Positions 4,788 through 11,526 of a stretch of DNA of 11,526 nucleotides are shown one piece after another. The position numbers were made by a program, and so were the translations under genes. The DNA is taken from the NCBI GenBank assembly GCA_013812515.1, contig JACCTI010000339.1:1-11526 (forward strand), written 5' to 3'. The DNA is from Chthoniobacterales bacterium. GTDB taxonomy: Bacteria > Verrucomicrobiota > Verrucomicrobiia > Chthoniobacterales > UBA10450. Each line of letters begins with the position of its first letter. The stretch's first letter is position 1. The notes beneath the pieces were generated by a model. The model worked only from the letters and a program-made list of their open reading frames with translations. It was not told where the DNA came from and did not search any database.

Positions 4788-7193
4788 TCAAAACGCAAAT
4801 CCAAAGCTGAAATGGAACGCACCGAAGTCTTCCTGCCCGCGCGGACTCGGATTCACTCCGTAATCGAGACGCACCGGGCCGATCGGCAGTTTGTAGCGCA
4901 AGCCCACCCCGAGCGCATAACGCATATCGCTTAACCCCGGACTCTCCGAACTGGCGAGCAAGTTGCCCGCATCGACAAAGACGGCCCCCTCCACTTCGCC
5001 GAAAATGGGAAACGTGTATTCGGCGTTGAACACCGTGAAGAACTCGCCCCCGATGGGGTTGTCGCGATCGTGCGGGCCGAGATCACGCTCGACGAAGCTG
5101 CGCACTGTGGTGCTGCCGCCATTGAAGAAACGCTCATCGATCGGCAGCTCGAGTGCGTCATTCCCTCTCCCGCCTAACGAGTGCACGATTCCCGCGCGGG
5201 CGCCGAAAGCGAGCGACGATTGCCGGAACCATCTGCGGAAGCCGCCTCCACTGTCCGCGTTGCCCGCGACCGGCACACTTTGCACTTTCGGCGCGAACTG
5301 GATGTAGTAGCTGGCGCGAATCGTACTGCGGACAAATTCAATCTGACTGCCGAGCACCGACGCCGCCAGATCGAACGTGTTGTCCACGACCAGGCCGCGC
5401 GGCGAGACAAAGGGACTTTCCCGCAGGTCGAGCGTTTGCGTGAAGCCGAACGAGTTCACCTGATAGGAGGTGCGGCCGAGGAACTCCGGCGCAATGTCAG
5501 CGCTCGTGATTTCGACGTGGCGCGCGGAGAAGACGATGCCGGTCTGATATTTCTTCGTCCATTCCCGGCTGAGTTCGAGCCGCCCGCCAATCTCAAATTT
5601 CGAATAACCTTCGAAATCGTAGGTCAAGGCCGAGACCCGGAAGCGGAATTTGTTTTCGGTCTCGAAGAAATACGGATCTTCGTAAATAATTTCTCCCTTG
5701 TAGCTGCGCGTCGAATATTCCAGCGAAGTCGTGAGCGGTCGCCCCGTGCCGAAAAGATTCCGATTGCGATACGAGACGCCCGCAATCGCACCCACATACG
5801 AGCCGTAGCCTAACGAGAAGCCGAACTCCTTGCTCTTCGCCTCCTCGGCGGAAATCGAGAGGTGCAGCTCATCGCCATGCACCGGAACCGGCTGAATCTG
5901 GAGGACGTTGAACAATCCCGTTCGCATCAGGTCACGAAATCTCTCGTCCACCAGTTCAGGGTTGTACGTTTTCCCGCTCAGGCCGGTGAAGCGATTGGTG
6001 ACGTAGCTCGGATGCAAACGTTTCAGCCCGAAAACGCTCGCGCCGTCGAAGTGGTAAAGGGTGCCTGGCTCGATCGTAACCCGCACCGGCACACGTCCGC
6101 TTCGCGTCGAAGTGGGCGCGCCGACGGCGTCCACCTGCACGTCGTAGTAACCCCGCGCCTTGTAGTAAGCCTGCAAACGGCGCGGGATATCGGCGAGACG
6201 CGCTTCGGTGTAGGGCTGCCGGACGAGATCGAGCATTTGGCGGCGGAGATCTTCCGCCCGAAAAATCGTCCGTCCCGCGAAGGAGACATCGCCGAAGAAA
6301 TATTGCCGGCCTTCCACGATCACGATGCGCGCGTCGACCCGCGTGCCGTTCGCGCTCGTTTCGTAGTGCGGCGCCTGCACAATCGAATCGAGAAAGCCTT
6401 CGGCAACATAGAGCCGATGGACCAGATCGACGCCTTCTTCGATATCGGACGAGACGAAGGGAAGGTTCCGTTGCGCCCTTGAGTAACGCTCGCGAGTCGG
6501 ACCAACGACATATTCGAACAGCTTCTCGGATGGCTGATGATGGTTGCCGACGAACTTCACCGTTCCGAGTGTGACGAGCGGACCTTCGTTGACGTCGAGA
6601 CGGAGGCGACGACCGCCGGGGAGTGAGTAGCGCACATTGACTTTCGAGTAGCCGTGTCTCCGGTAAAACAGCTCCAGGAAGAACGCCGCGTCGTCCGCGC
6701 GCGCCGCCGTGACGCCGAACTCCGAGAGCGCAGCGATCTGTTCCTTTAATTGCGATCGGAGTTCCGTCTCGCTGAATGCGGTCGCGCCGTTGATTTCGAC
6801 ATCCGCGGATTGCGCGACCTTGTTTTGTTCTTTGGCGACCTTTCGTTCGGCGCGATCTTTCTCTGCCGTTCGCGGTACCTGAACGGCGGTTTGGCCGAAG
6901 GCGGGCGCAACGAGAAATGCGCTGCAGAGCGCGACGAGGAGAACGCACTGTAGCCACGCCGCTGTGTCGGCGTGCGGCACGTGTGTGAACGAAGAGCCGT
7001 GCTTGTCTTTCCGTAGTTCTGGTCGCCGCAACGCTCTGTCGGGGTGAAATTGATTTGATGAGCGACGGGAATTTGCGCTGCTATCCGCGCCGCACGACGA
7101 CGCAGCGCCGTGGCTACAGCATTCCGCCTCACGCGGCGACGCAGCGCCGTCGCTATAGCAGGCGCTCGACAGCGACGGAGCGCTTTCGCTCAT
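4788..7193 (-). CDS. Omp85-family outer membrane assembly protein (TamA/BamA-like)
   Basis: Outer-membrane beta-barrel insertase of the Omp85 superfamily, 801 residues from the ATG at 7193. A signal peptide is clear but late: LQCVLLVALCSAFLVAPAFG, about residues 81-100. About four POTRA-like domains follow (131-205, 207-295, 299-378, 382-450), each ending in a pattern such as RLQAYYKARGYYDVQVDAV. The barrel (about 455-801) has FFNGGSTTVRSFVERDLGP (689-707), the loop-6 region; its hallmark VRGF/VRGY is VRSF here. The chain ends in phenylalanine (FHFSFGFAF), the usual barrel signal. The ATG overlaps the TamB-like stop by four bases (ATGA), which favours this start and coupling. However, residues 1-80 are largely encoded by short repeats, so an internal start (TTG at residue 55 or GTG at residue 72) is possible. 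Context suggests a TamA role; BamA is the alternative. Confidence 0.92.
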   Translation of the reverse strand: MSESAPSLSSACYSDGAASPREAECCSHGAASSCGADSSANSRRSSNQFHPDRALRRPELRKDKHGSSFTHVPHADTAAWLQCVLLVALCSAFLVAPAFGQTAVQVPRTAEKDRAERKVAKEQNKVAQSADVEINGATAFSETELRSQLKEQIAALSEFGVTAARADDAAFFLELFYRRHGYSKVNVRYSLPGGRRLRLDVNEGPLVTLGTVKFVGNHHQPSEKLFEYVVGPTRERYSRAQRNLPFVSSDIEEGVDLVHRLYVAEGFLDSIVQAPHYETSANGTRVDARIVIVEGRQYFFGDVSFAGRTIFRAEDLRRQMLDLVRQPYTEARLADIPRRLQAYYKARGYYDVQVDAVGAPTSTRSGRVPVRVTIEPGTLYHFDGASVFGLKRLHPSYVTNRFTGLSGKTYNPELVDERFRDLMRTGLFNVLQIQPVPVHGDELHLSISAEEAKSKEFGFSLGYGSYVGAIAGVSYRNRNLFGTGRPLTTSLEYSTRSYKGEIIYEDPYFFETENKFRFRVSALTYDFEGYSKFEIGGRLELSREWTKKYQTGIVFSARHVEITSADIAPEFLGRTSYQVNSFGFTQTLDLRESPFVSPRGLVVDNTFDLAASVLGSQIEFVRSTIRASYYIQFAPKVQSVPVAGNADSGGGFRRWFRQSSLAFGARAGIVHSLGGRGNDALELPIDERFFNGGSTTVRSFVERDLGPHDRDNPIGGEFFTVFNAEYTFPIFGEVEGAVFVDAGNLLASSESPGLSDMRYALGVGLRYKLPIGPVRLDYGVNPSPRGQEDFGAFHFSFGFAF
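6948..6981 (+). repeat. 34-base repeat, copy A (inverted relative to B and C)
   Basis: Reads CTGTAGCCACGCCGCTG at its start and CGTGCGGCACG at its end on the plus strand. It matches copy B on the other strand at 30 of 34 positions by eye. It lies immediately before the hydrophobic core of the Omp85 signal peptide and encodes roughly VPHADTAAWLQ in that frame. With copy B it makes an inverted repeat enclosing 104 bases. Confidence 0.7.
7086..7119 (-). repeat. 34-base repeat, copy B
   Basis: On the minus strand it starts CTGTAGCCACGGCGCTG and ends CGTGCGGCGCG. It is inverted to copy A (30/34) and direct to copy C (27/34). The core GACGGCGCTGCGTC-like section is partly self-complementary. It is read as coding sequence in the Omp85 frame and gives the peptide CSHGAASSCGA. 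Confidence 0.7.
7125..7158 (-). repeat. 34-base repeat, copy C
   Basis: On the minus strand it starts CTATAGCGACGGCGCTG and ends CGCGTGAGGCG. The offset to copy B is 39 bases, a multiple of three, so both are translated in the same phase and give related peptides: YSDGAASPREA (residues 13-23) and CSHGAASSCGA (26-36). Confidence 0.65.
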
Positions 7194-10100
7194 CGGAATC
7201 GGATTAGATATTTCACCTGTCCGCGGAAGTCGCCACCAACACCCAGATCGCCCACGAGCTGAAAGTTGTCGTTGAGCTTGAAGCGCGCGGTCGCGGATTG
7301 TTGGCCGGTCCGAGGATCAACGGTGCCGACGTCCACCTGCAGGCGATTGAAAACGGAATTGCTTTTCGTTGCCTCACCTTTCTTGAACACTTTCCGATAG
7401 AGCTGCTGCACGAGGAGCATCGCCGCGCGGCCGGCCAGCACATTGCTCCCGCTGAGTAATTCCTGACGCGTCACCCCGGTCGCGAGCAGAGAAATAATGT
7501 CCTCCTGCGGCAGCGGCGGCTCGCTGGTAAAGACCGCCTCCGGTGCCTTCGTAGTGCCGTAAACATAAACGTGGACGGTGTAATCGCGGAGGAGCGACGT
7601 GCCTTGCAAATCGATTTTCGGGTTGAGCGAATCGCCCGGATCGAAATAGAGGAAGCCATAGTCGATTTTAAGCCGGCTGAAGGGCAACGTTGCCTCCACG
7701 TTTTCGAGCCGCACAATTCCGGAGAGTCCCGGATTCAAACCAGTCCCGACGAGCTTCAGGTCGACGATCGCGCCGCCGTTCGCAAGGTTTCCGCGGAGCC
7801 GAAACGGATCCTTTGTTTTGACGACGACATCGAACTTCCAGTCCCGCAGCGGCGGATAGGGAAACGACAGCATCGCGCTCGCCGAGGGTGGCTCCGGCCT
7901 CGGCGGTGGACGACCCGGCAAGGCGATCGGGATCAGGTCGATGTTCTTCAAAAACTGACTATTCGTTAGGGCGACAGTCCCGGTGACGTTCGCGCTCGCA
8001 AACGGACCGACGACGCGAATGTCCGCATCAGCCCGCGCTGTTAGATCATCACTGCGCGCCACCAGCGCGCTCTCGGCCTTCAGTCGCAGATCGAAGCTGG
8101 GCTCGGTCAGCTTTGGAAAAGTCAATCCCCCGGAGAGCGTGAACGGTCCGCCCGCCAGATCGCCCGCGAATCGTTCGATAGTGAGGGTGTCGCCACTGAA
8201 AGCAAGCCTGGATCTCAAGCCGCGCAGCACAGGTAAATTCGGGTTGCTGAACCGGCCGACGTTGATCGTCATCTCTCCCGTCCCGCTCAGGACCGGCTTC
8301 GCCACGGTGCCGTTCACGTTCACATCCAATACGACATCGCCGTCGAGTTGCTCAACGCCTGGCGCGAACTGCCGCAGGAAATTTACCGAGCTGCGTGGCA
8401 GTTGCAGCTTCCCCGTCACGGGAGTGTTCTCGTCGAATTTTCGTTCTTCGATGATGCGCGCCAGATTCAACGGCAGATTAGCGGTAATTGTGACCGGCTG
8501 AATGCGCGACTGCTGCAACTTGCCCGCGAACGCGAGCTGATTGCTTTGCATTTCCGCGGTGAGCGCGAACGTCGCCGGCTCCAGCGTCGGCAATTTGTCG
8601 CTCTTCAGATCGCGCGCCGCCATTTCCAGCCGCGCGCTCAGGTTCGCGAGCGTTCCTTCCGCGTCGATTTTTGTGCTGACCAATCCGGAGCCCACGGGCG
8701 GCGCACCGAGATCGTCGGTGAGTTTCTTGATGTCGAGATTCTCGGACCGGAAGGTCACTGCCACTTTCCCATCTGCATCAACGACCGGGCGACCGGATCC
8801 GATGTTCCTCCAGACGAACGGCAGCGAGACGTAACCGGCGGCGTATTTCGCTTTGCCCTGATCAATCTGAATGTTCGTGATCTCAAGGCTATTCCCCTTC
8901 GCTTCGGCGTTGGCTTGGAACAGCATCTTGTCGCTCCCGAAGTAAACGATGGGAACGTTGAGGCCCTCCGGCGAATAGCTCGCGTCGATTCGCGCCTGAA
9001 GACCGAGAAGATTGGCATAGCGGCCGTTCTCCAGGTTCAGTTTTAGCTCGCCCGAGTTGTTGAACGCCATGGCTTCGCCGCTGCCGCGCCAATCGAGGAC
9101 AAGCGAGCCGGCGACTTCATTGTTATTCCCCCATGCGGCGAGGATTGGCTTTAACATCGCGAGATCAGCCACGTTCGCCGAGACGCTCCCGCTGTAACGG
9201 TAAGGTTTGTCCGGCGAGATCATCCCCGAGGCACGGATGTAATCGCTTTCGCTCAAGCTCGCGGTGAAATCATTCAGGTAAACCACGTTTTTCGAGATCG
9301 CGACCTCCGAGCTCAGCTCCGGCACAACCAGCTTTCCGCTGCGCAGGTTGGAGCCGTAAATTGAGACGAGCCCATCGGCGATGCCGTCACGCAACGCGAT
9401 CTGCCCGTGCGCCTGAAGCGGCCCCGAAATCTTATTCTCCGCATCCGTCGCCCAGATTGTCGCCAGCTCAGGCGCCTCCACAGAGAGCGAGATATCTGCT
9501 GGCTGAAGCCGCGCCTTCGCGAAGGCAATCGGCAACCGATACGTGCCGTTGACCGCGGCGGTGTTTTGCGCGCGGACGACGCTGGCTTGTTCGACCGTGA
9601 CAAGGTCGTCCGCGCTTTGCATCTTCGCGTGCACCGCATCGATCGTGTACTCGCCGATCCGCACGTTCGTCGCCTCCAGCGTCGAATCAGTGCGCAAGTC
9701 CGCGTAGTAAATTTTCTCCGAACCGACCGGCGGCATTTGTTTGCTCGCCGTGATCGATGCGCTGGCGCCCTCCGCCGATCCGCCTTCCCAGGAAAGTGAA
9801 CTCGCGGAAACTTGGATCGCAGTCCGCAATGTGGCATCAACGATATCCGCGCGGCCTTCGAGCGTCGCTGCGCCGCCCAACTTCTGCGGGAAACTCGCAG
9901 TCAACGCCTGAAGATCTGGTAACGCTCCGCTGATCTGGAACGAAGCCGGTGCGCGGCCGAATTCCCGGATGCCCGCCGGCAACGATGCTGTGCCCGTTAG
10001 CCGGACCACGTTAGGCCCTTGCGCGAGTTCAGCTGAGGTAATCGTCGCGACAGCTCCGTGCGCGCTCAAATCGAGAGCGGCGCGATCAAGCGCGATGTTG

Positions 10101-11083
10101 CCCTTCCTCAGATTGCTAAGGCGCGCCGTGACAGTGCCATCCCACGAGCGCGGCGCATCGATCGCGCCGCGCCAAACCACCTCCAGCCGGTCCATGTTGC
10201 CGGATAAGAATTCAGGCGGCCGGCCGATATAACCGCGGAGTGTGTCGAGGGAGATGTTGTCGGCCACGAACCGCGCTTTTGTATCGAGCGAACTGCCCGT
10301 CTCGGTCAGGGCGATCGAGCCCGCAAAGGTGCCACCCGCGAGCGAAGTGTCCAAGGCCAGGCCGATGCTCTTCGATTTGATGCGAGAAGCATCGACCCCG
10401 AGCAAACGAATCTTATTCTCCGCATCGAGATTGAGCCCGGTGATCGACAGGTTCCGGTCAGCGTAAGTGGTCTGCGCGGACAGGTTCGTCCAAGCCGGGA
10501 GCGATGGAATCTGGAGTTTGCCAATCCGAAGCTCGCCCGGCGCGTCGGCATTTAGATCGAGGTCGAAATGCTCAAGGACGAAGTCCCGCGCCTCGGCCGT
10601 GGAGCGCACGAGCAGATTGACGTCTGCGATCTGCACCTCCCGCGGAAAGATCGTCGGCAGAGTGATCTTCCTATCCGGCTTCGGCACTTTCGGTTTCAGC
10701 GAAGCCTTCGCGGGATCCAGCACGGACGTGACGTTTCGGACCTCCACTTTGTCCAGGAACTCGGACGCACCGTTTCGCCAGAGCGCGAGCAGGCTGTAAT
10801 CCGCGCGGATATAATCCGCGTCGATCGATTCAACGATCGTCGGTCCGGCCGGCACGATCCGCAGATTGCGGACGACGAGATTCGTGAAGATGGAGCCTTC
10901 GAGCCTGCAATCGAGACGGAGGTTCTCCTTTGCCGCGAATTTGATCGCGAGGCGGCGGCCAACTGTCAGGAGAATGGGGCGATGAAAAGCGAGGAGCAAA
11001 AGCACAAGAACGCCGAGCGCAATCCCAGCGCGTTTGAGCCAGGTGCGACGGTCCGATGCGAGAGCCGTGCCGTTTTCATCCAC
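7190..11083 (-). CDS. tamB: TamB-like protein (translocation and assembly module, DUF490 family)
   Basis: Very large inner-membrane-anchored periplasmic protein of 1297 residues, close to the length of Escherichia coli TamB. The N-terminus has a short charged cytoplasmic part (RRTWLKR, 12-18) and one membrane helix (about 19-40), followed by a long beta-rich region with no catalytic motifs. This fits the elongated hydrophobic groove known for TamB and related bridge-like proteins. A proline-rich patch lies near residues 1056-1070. The C-terminal domain has the family's conserved SEPPLPQEDIISLLATG stretch (about 1187-1203). The family works with TamA in outer-membrane protein assembly and in phospholipid transport between membranes. 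The downstream Omp85 gene overlaps by ATGA, supporting a functional pair. The start is GTG, with an in-frame stop (TAG) four codons upstream and no clear Shine-Dalgarno sequence. The chain ends in RFR rather than an aromatic residue. Gene symbol by family and context only. Confidence 0.9.
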   Translation of the reverse strand: MDENGTALASDRRTWLKRAGIALGVLVLLLLAFHRPILLTVGRRLAIKFAAKENLRLDCRLEGSIFTNLVVRNLRIVPAGPTIVESIDADYIRADYSLLALWRNGASEFLDKVEVRNVTSVLDPAKASLKPKVPKPDRKITLPTIFPREVQIADVNLLVRSTAEARDFVLEHFDLDLNADAPGELRIGKLQIPSLPAWTNLSAQTTYADRNLSITGLNLDAENKIRLLGVDASRIKSKSIGLALDTSLAGGTFAGSIALTETGSSLDTKARFVADNISLDTLRGYIGRPPEFLSGNMDRLEVVWRGAIDAPRSWDGTVTARLSNLRKGNIALDRAALDLSAHGAVATITSAELAQGPNVVRLTGTASLPAGIREFGRAPASFQISGALPDLQALTASFPQKLGGAATLEGRADIVDATLRTAIQVSASSLSWEGGSAEGASASITASKQMPPVGSEKIYYADLRTDSTLEATNVRIGEYTIDAVHAKMQSADDLVTVEQASVVRAQNTAAVNGTYRLPIAFAKARLQPADISLSVEAPELATIWATDAENKISGPLQAHGQIALRDGIADGLVSIYGSNLRSGKLVVPELSSEVAISKNVVYLNDFTASLSESDYIRASGMISPDKPYRYSGSVSANVADLAMLKPILAAWGNNNEVAGSLVLDWRGSGEAMAFNNSGELKLNLENGRYANLLGLQARIDASYSPEGLNVPIVYFGSDKMLFQANAEAKGNSLEITNIQIDQGKAKYAAGYVSLPFVWRNIGSGRPVVDADGKVAVTFRSENLDIKKLTDDLGAPPVGSGLVSTKIDAEGTLANLSARLEMAARDLKSDKLPTLEPATFALTAEMQSNQLAFAGKLQQSRIQPVTITANLPLNLARIIEERKFDENTPVTGKLQLPRSSVNFLRQFAPGVEQLDGDVVLDVNVNGTVAKPVLSGTGEMTINVGRFSNPNLPVLRGLRSRLAFSGDTLTIERFAGDLAGGPFTLSGGLTFPKLTEPSFDLRLKAESALVARSDDLTARADADIRVVGPFASANVTGTVALTNSQFLKNIDLIPIALPGRPPPRPEPPSASAMLSFPYPPLRDWKFDVVVKTKDPFRLRGNLANGGAIVDLKLVGTGLNPGLSGIVRLENVEATLPFSRLKIDYGFLYFDPGDSLNPKIDLQGTSLLRDYTVHVYVYGTTKAPEAVFTSEPPLPQEDIISLLATGVTRQELLSGSNVLAGRAAMLLVQQLYRKVFKKGEATKSNSVFNRLQVDVGTVDPRTGQQSATARFKLNDNFQLVGDLGVGGDFRGQVKYLIRFR

Positions 11084-11199
11084 GAGAGCGCCAATCTAGT
11101 TTCGCGAGGGTAAAGAGCAAACCACCGCGCCTTCCGTTTGGCTGCGGAAAAGTTGCACCCGTGAAGCAGGCGAGGCTCGTATTTCCGGTGAAGAGGGCA
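11084..11199. other. divergent intergenic region between tamB-like and GntA-like genes
   Basis: About 116 bases separate the two start codons, and promoters for both directions would be expected here. I could not find a pair of -35 and -10 boxes with good match and spacing on either strand, nor a clear operator palindrome. Nothing further can be supported. Confidence 0.5.
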
Positions 11200-11526
11200 A
11201 TGCAAAGGAACAGACTCCAGACGGAAATTATCCCGGCTCCCGGCGGATTGGAGCGAGCGCGGAGAGGCGGATTCGTCCCGAGCCGCCTCGCGCTGACTTG
11301 TGGCGGAAATGCTTTCTGGAACGAGGCGCATCAGGCCTTTCATGGACTCGTGATGCAGCAGCAATTCCCTTGTGTCGGCGCGCGTGCCGCCTGCAACGCA
11401 GAGGCGTATGTTCTCGCGGTTTACGATCTGCTTTCGAGCGAAAAAACGACGGTTGCGCTGGCGCGCGATCTTTACGAGTTCACGCACTCGGAGCTCCGGG
11501 GCGAGAGCGACTACGCTACTTTCGTG
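11200..11526 (+). CDS. YqcI/YcgG family haem-dependent N-oxygenase (GntA-like), 3' end outside the window
   Basis: First 109 codons of a plus-strand gene that runs off the window. The family signature is clear: WNEAHQAFHGLV, then FPCVGARAACN (residues 56-66 from the ATG used), then YVLAVYDLLSSEKTTVALARDL and YATFV at the window edge. By family knowledge, YqcI/YcgG proteins are soluble haem proteins. The named member GntA hydroxylates a guanidine nitrogen in guanitoxin biosynthesis; the substrate here is unknown. The start is uncertain. The ATG at 11200 follows GAAGAGGGCA, a close Shine-Dalgarno-like run. GTG at 11161 and TTG at 11248 are in the same open frame. The first 40 residues look unlike the family and include a GC-rich palindrome. 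The gene diverges from the tamB-like gene, with about 116 bases between the chosen starts. Confidence 0.78.
   Translation, partial: MQRNRLQTEIIPAPGGLERARRGGFVPSRLALTCGGNAFWNEAHQAFHGLVMQQQFPCVGARAACNAEAYVLAVYDLLSSEKTTVALARDLYEFTHSELRGESDYATFV
11264..11289. repeat. GC-rich palindrome in the 5' part of the GntA-like frame
   Basis: GAGGCGG (11264-11270) and CCGCCTC (11283-11289) form a perfect seven-base-pair stem with a twelve-base loop. GGCGGATT occurs twice nearby (11242-11249 and 11267-11274, the second within the stem and loop). It resembles the other palindromic elements of this window in style but not in sequence. It may be a repeat element lying in or just before the coding region, or a regulatory hairpin. 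Confidence 0.4.

Noticed and set aside
5956..6957. A 333-codon open frame on the minus strand inside the Omp85 gene
   Set aside because: It is a shifted reading of the POTRA region, dominated by arginine, and has no domain or start signal.
6948..7158. Three 34-base repeats resembling a small CRISPR array
   Set aside because: One copy is inverted, the distances are unequal (5 and 104 bases), copies differ at many positions, and no cas gene is nearby.
11084..11199. Possible promoter with TTGCTC and TAGATT boxes on the minus strand
   Set aside because: Only three and four of six bases match the consensus, which is expected by chance; spacing alone does not support it.
10966..11487. A 173-codon minus-strand frame upstream of and overlapping the tamB-like start
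   Set aside because: It runs antisense to the GntA-like family motifs and out of frame with the TamB membrane helix, and contains no recognisable sequence.

Overview
The window reads as chromosomal DNA of a GC-rich Gram-negative bacterium. A two-membrane cell is implied by an Omp85 outer-membrane barrel protein encoded directly after a TamB-like protein. Gene content and the crowd of short palindromic repeats in the gaps suggest a soil member of the PVC group, perhaps Verrucomicrobiota. That placement is inference from general resemblance and should be held loosely. There are no tRNA or rRNA genes, no transposase, no phage gene and no CRISPR array.

Layout. (1) Positions 1-1835, plus strand: the end of a PlsC-like acyltransferase whose start lies outside the window, overlapping by one base (TAATG) a membrane-anchored family 2 glycosyltransferase. 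This pair resembles the glycosyltransferase/acyltransferase pairs that decorate carotenoids or other polyisoprenoid lipids. (2) Positions 2014-3465, minus strand: a group II pyridoxal-phosphate decarboxylase of the aromatic amino acid type, convergent with the first pair. (3) Positions 3574-4590, minus strand: a second, different membrane-anchored family 2 glycosyltransferase. (4) Positions 4788-11083, minus strand: a two-gene unit, tamB-like then Omp85 (TamA/BamA-like), joined by a four-base ATGA overlap. Together they should form an envelope-spanning module for inserting or supplying the outer membrane. (5) Positions about 11200-11526, plus strand: the first part of a YqcI/YcgG (GntA-like) haem-dependent N-oxygenase, divergent from tamB and cut by the window end.

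Between the minus-strand genes lie several unrelated palindromic elements: a degenerate hexamer inverted repeat (3494-3562), a 37-bp-arm inverted repeat (4618-4739), and three copies of a 34-bp repeat (6948-7158). The last sits inside the 5' end of the Omp85 reading frame, so the predicted protein carries about 75 odd residues ahead of its signal peptide. A further GC-rich palindrome lies in the 5' part of the GntA-like frame.

I see no convincing new multi-gene system. The points most worth a second look are the repeat-derived N-terminal extension of the Omp85 protein, the palindromic elements, and the truncated GntA-like gene, whose partners lie beyond the window.
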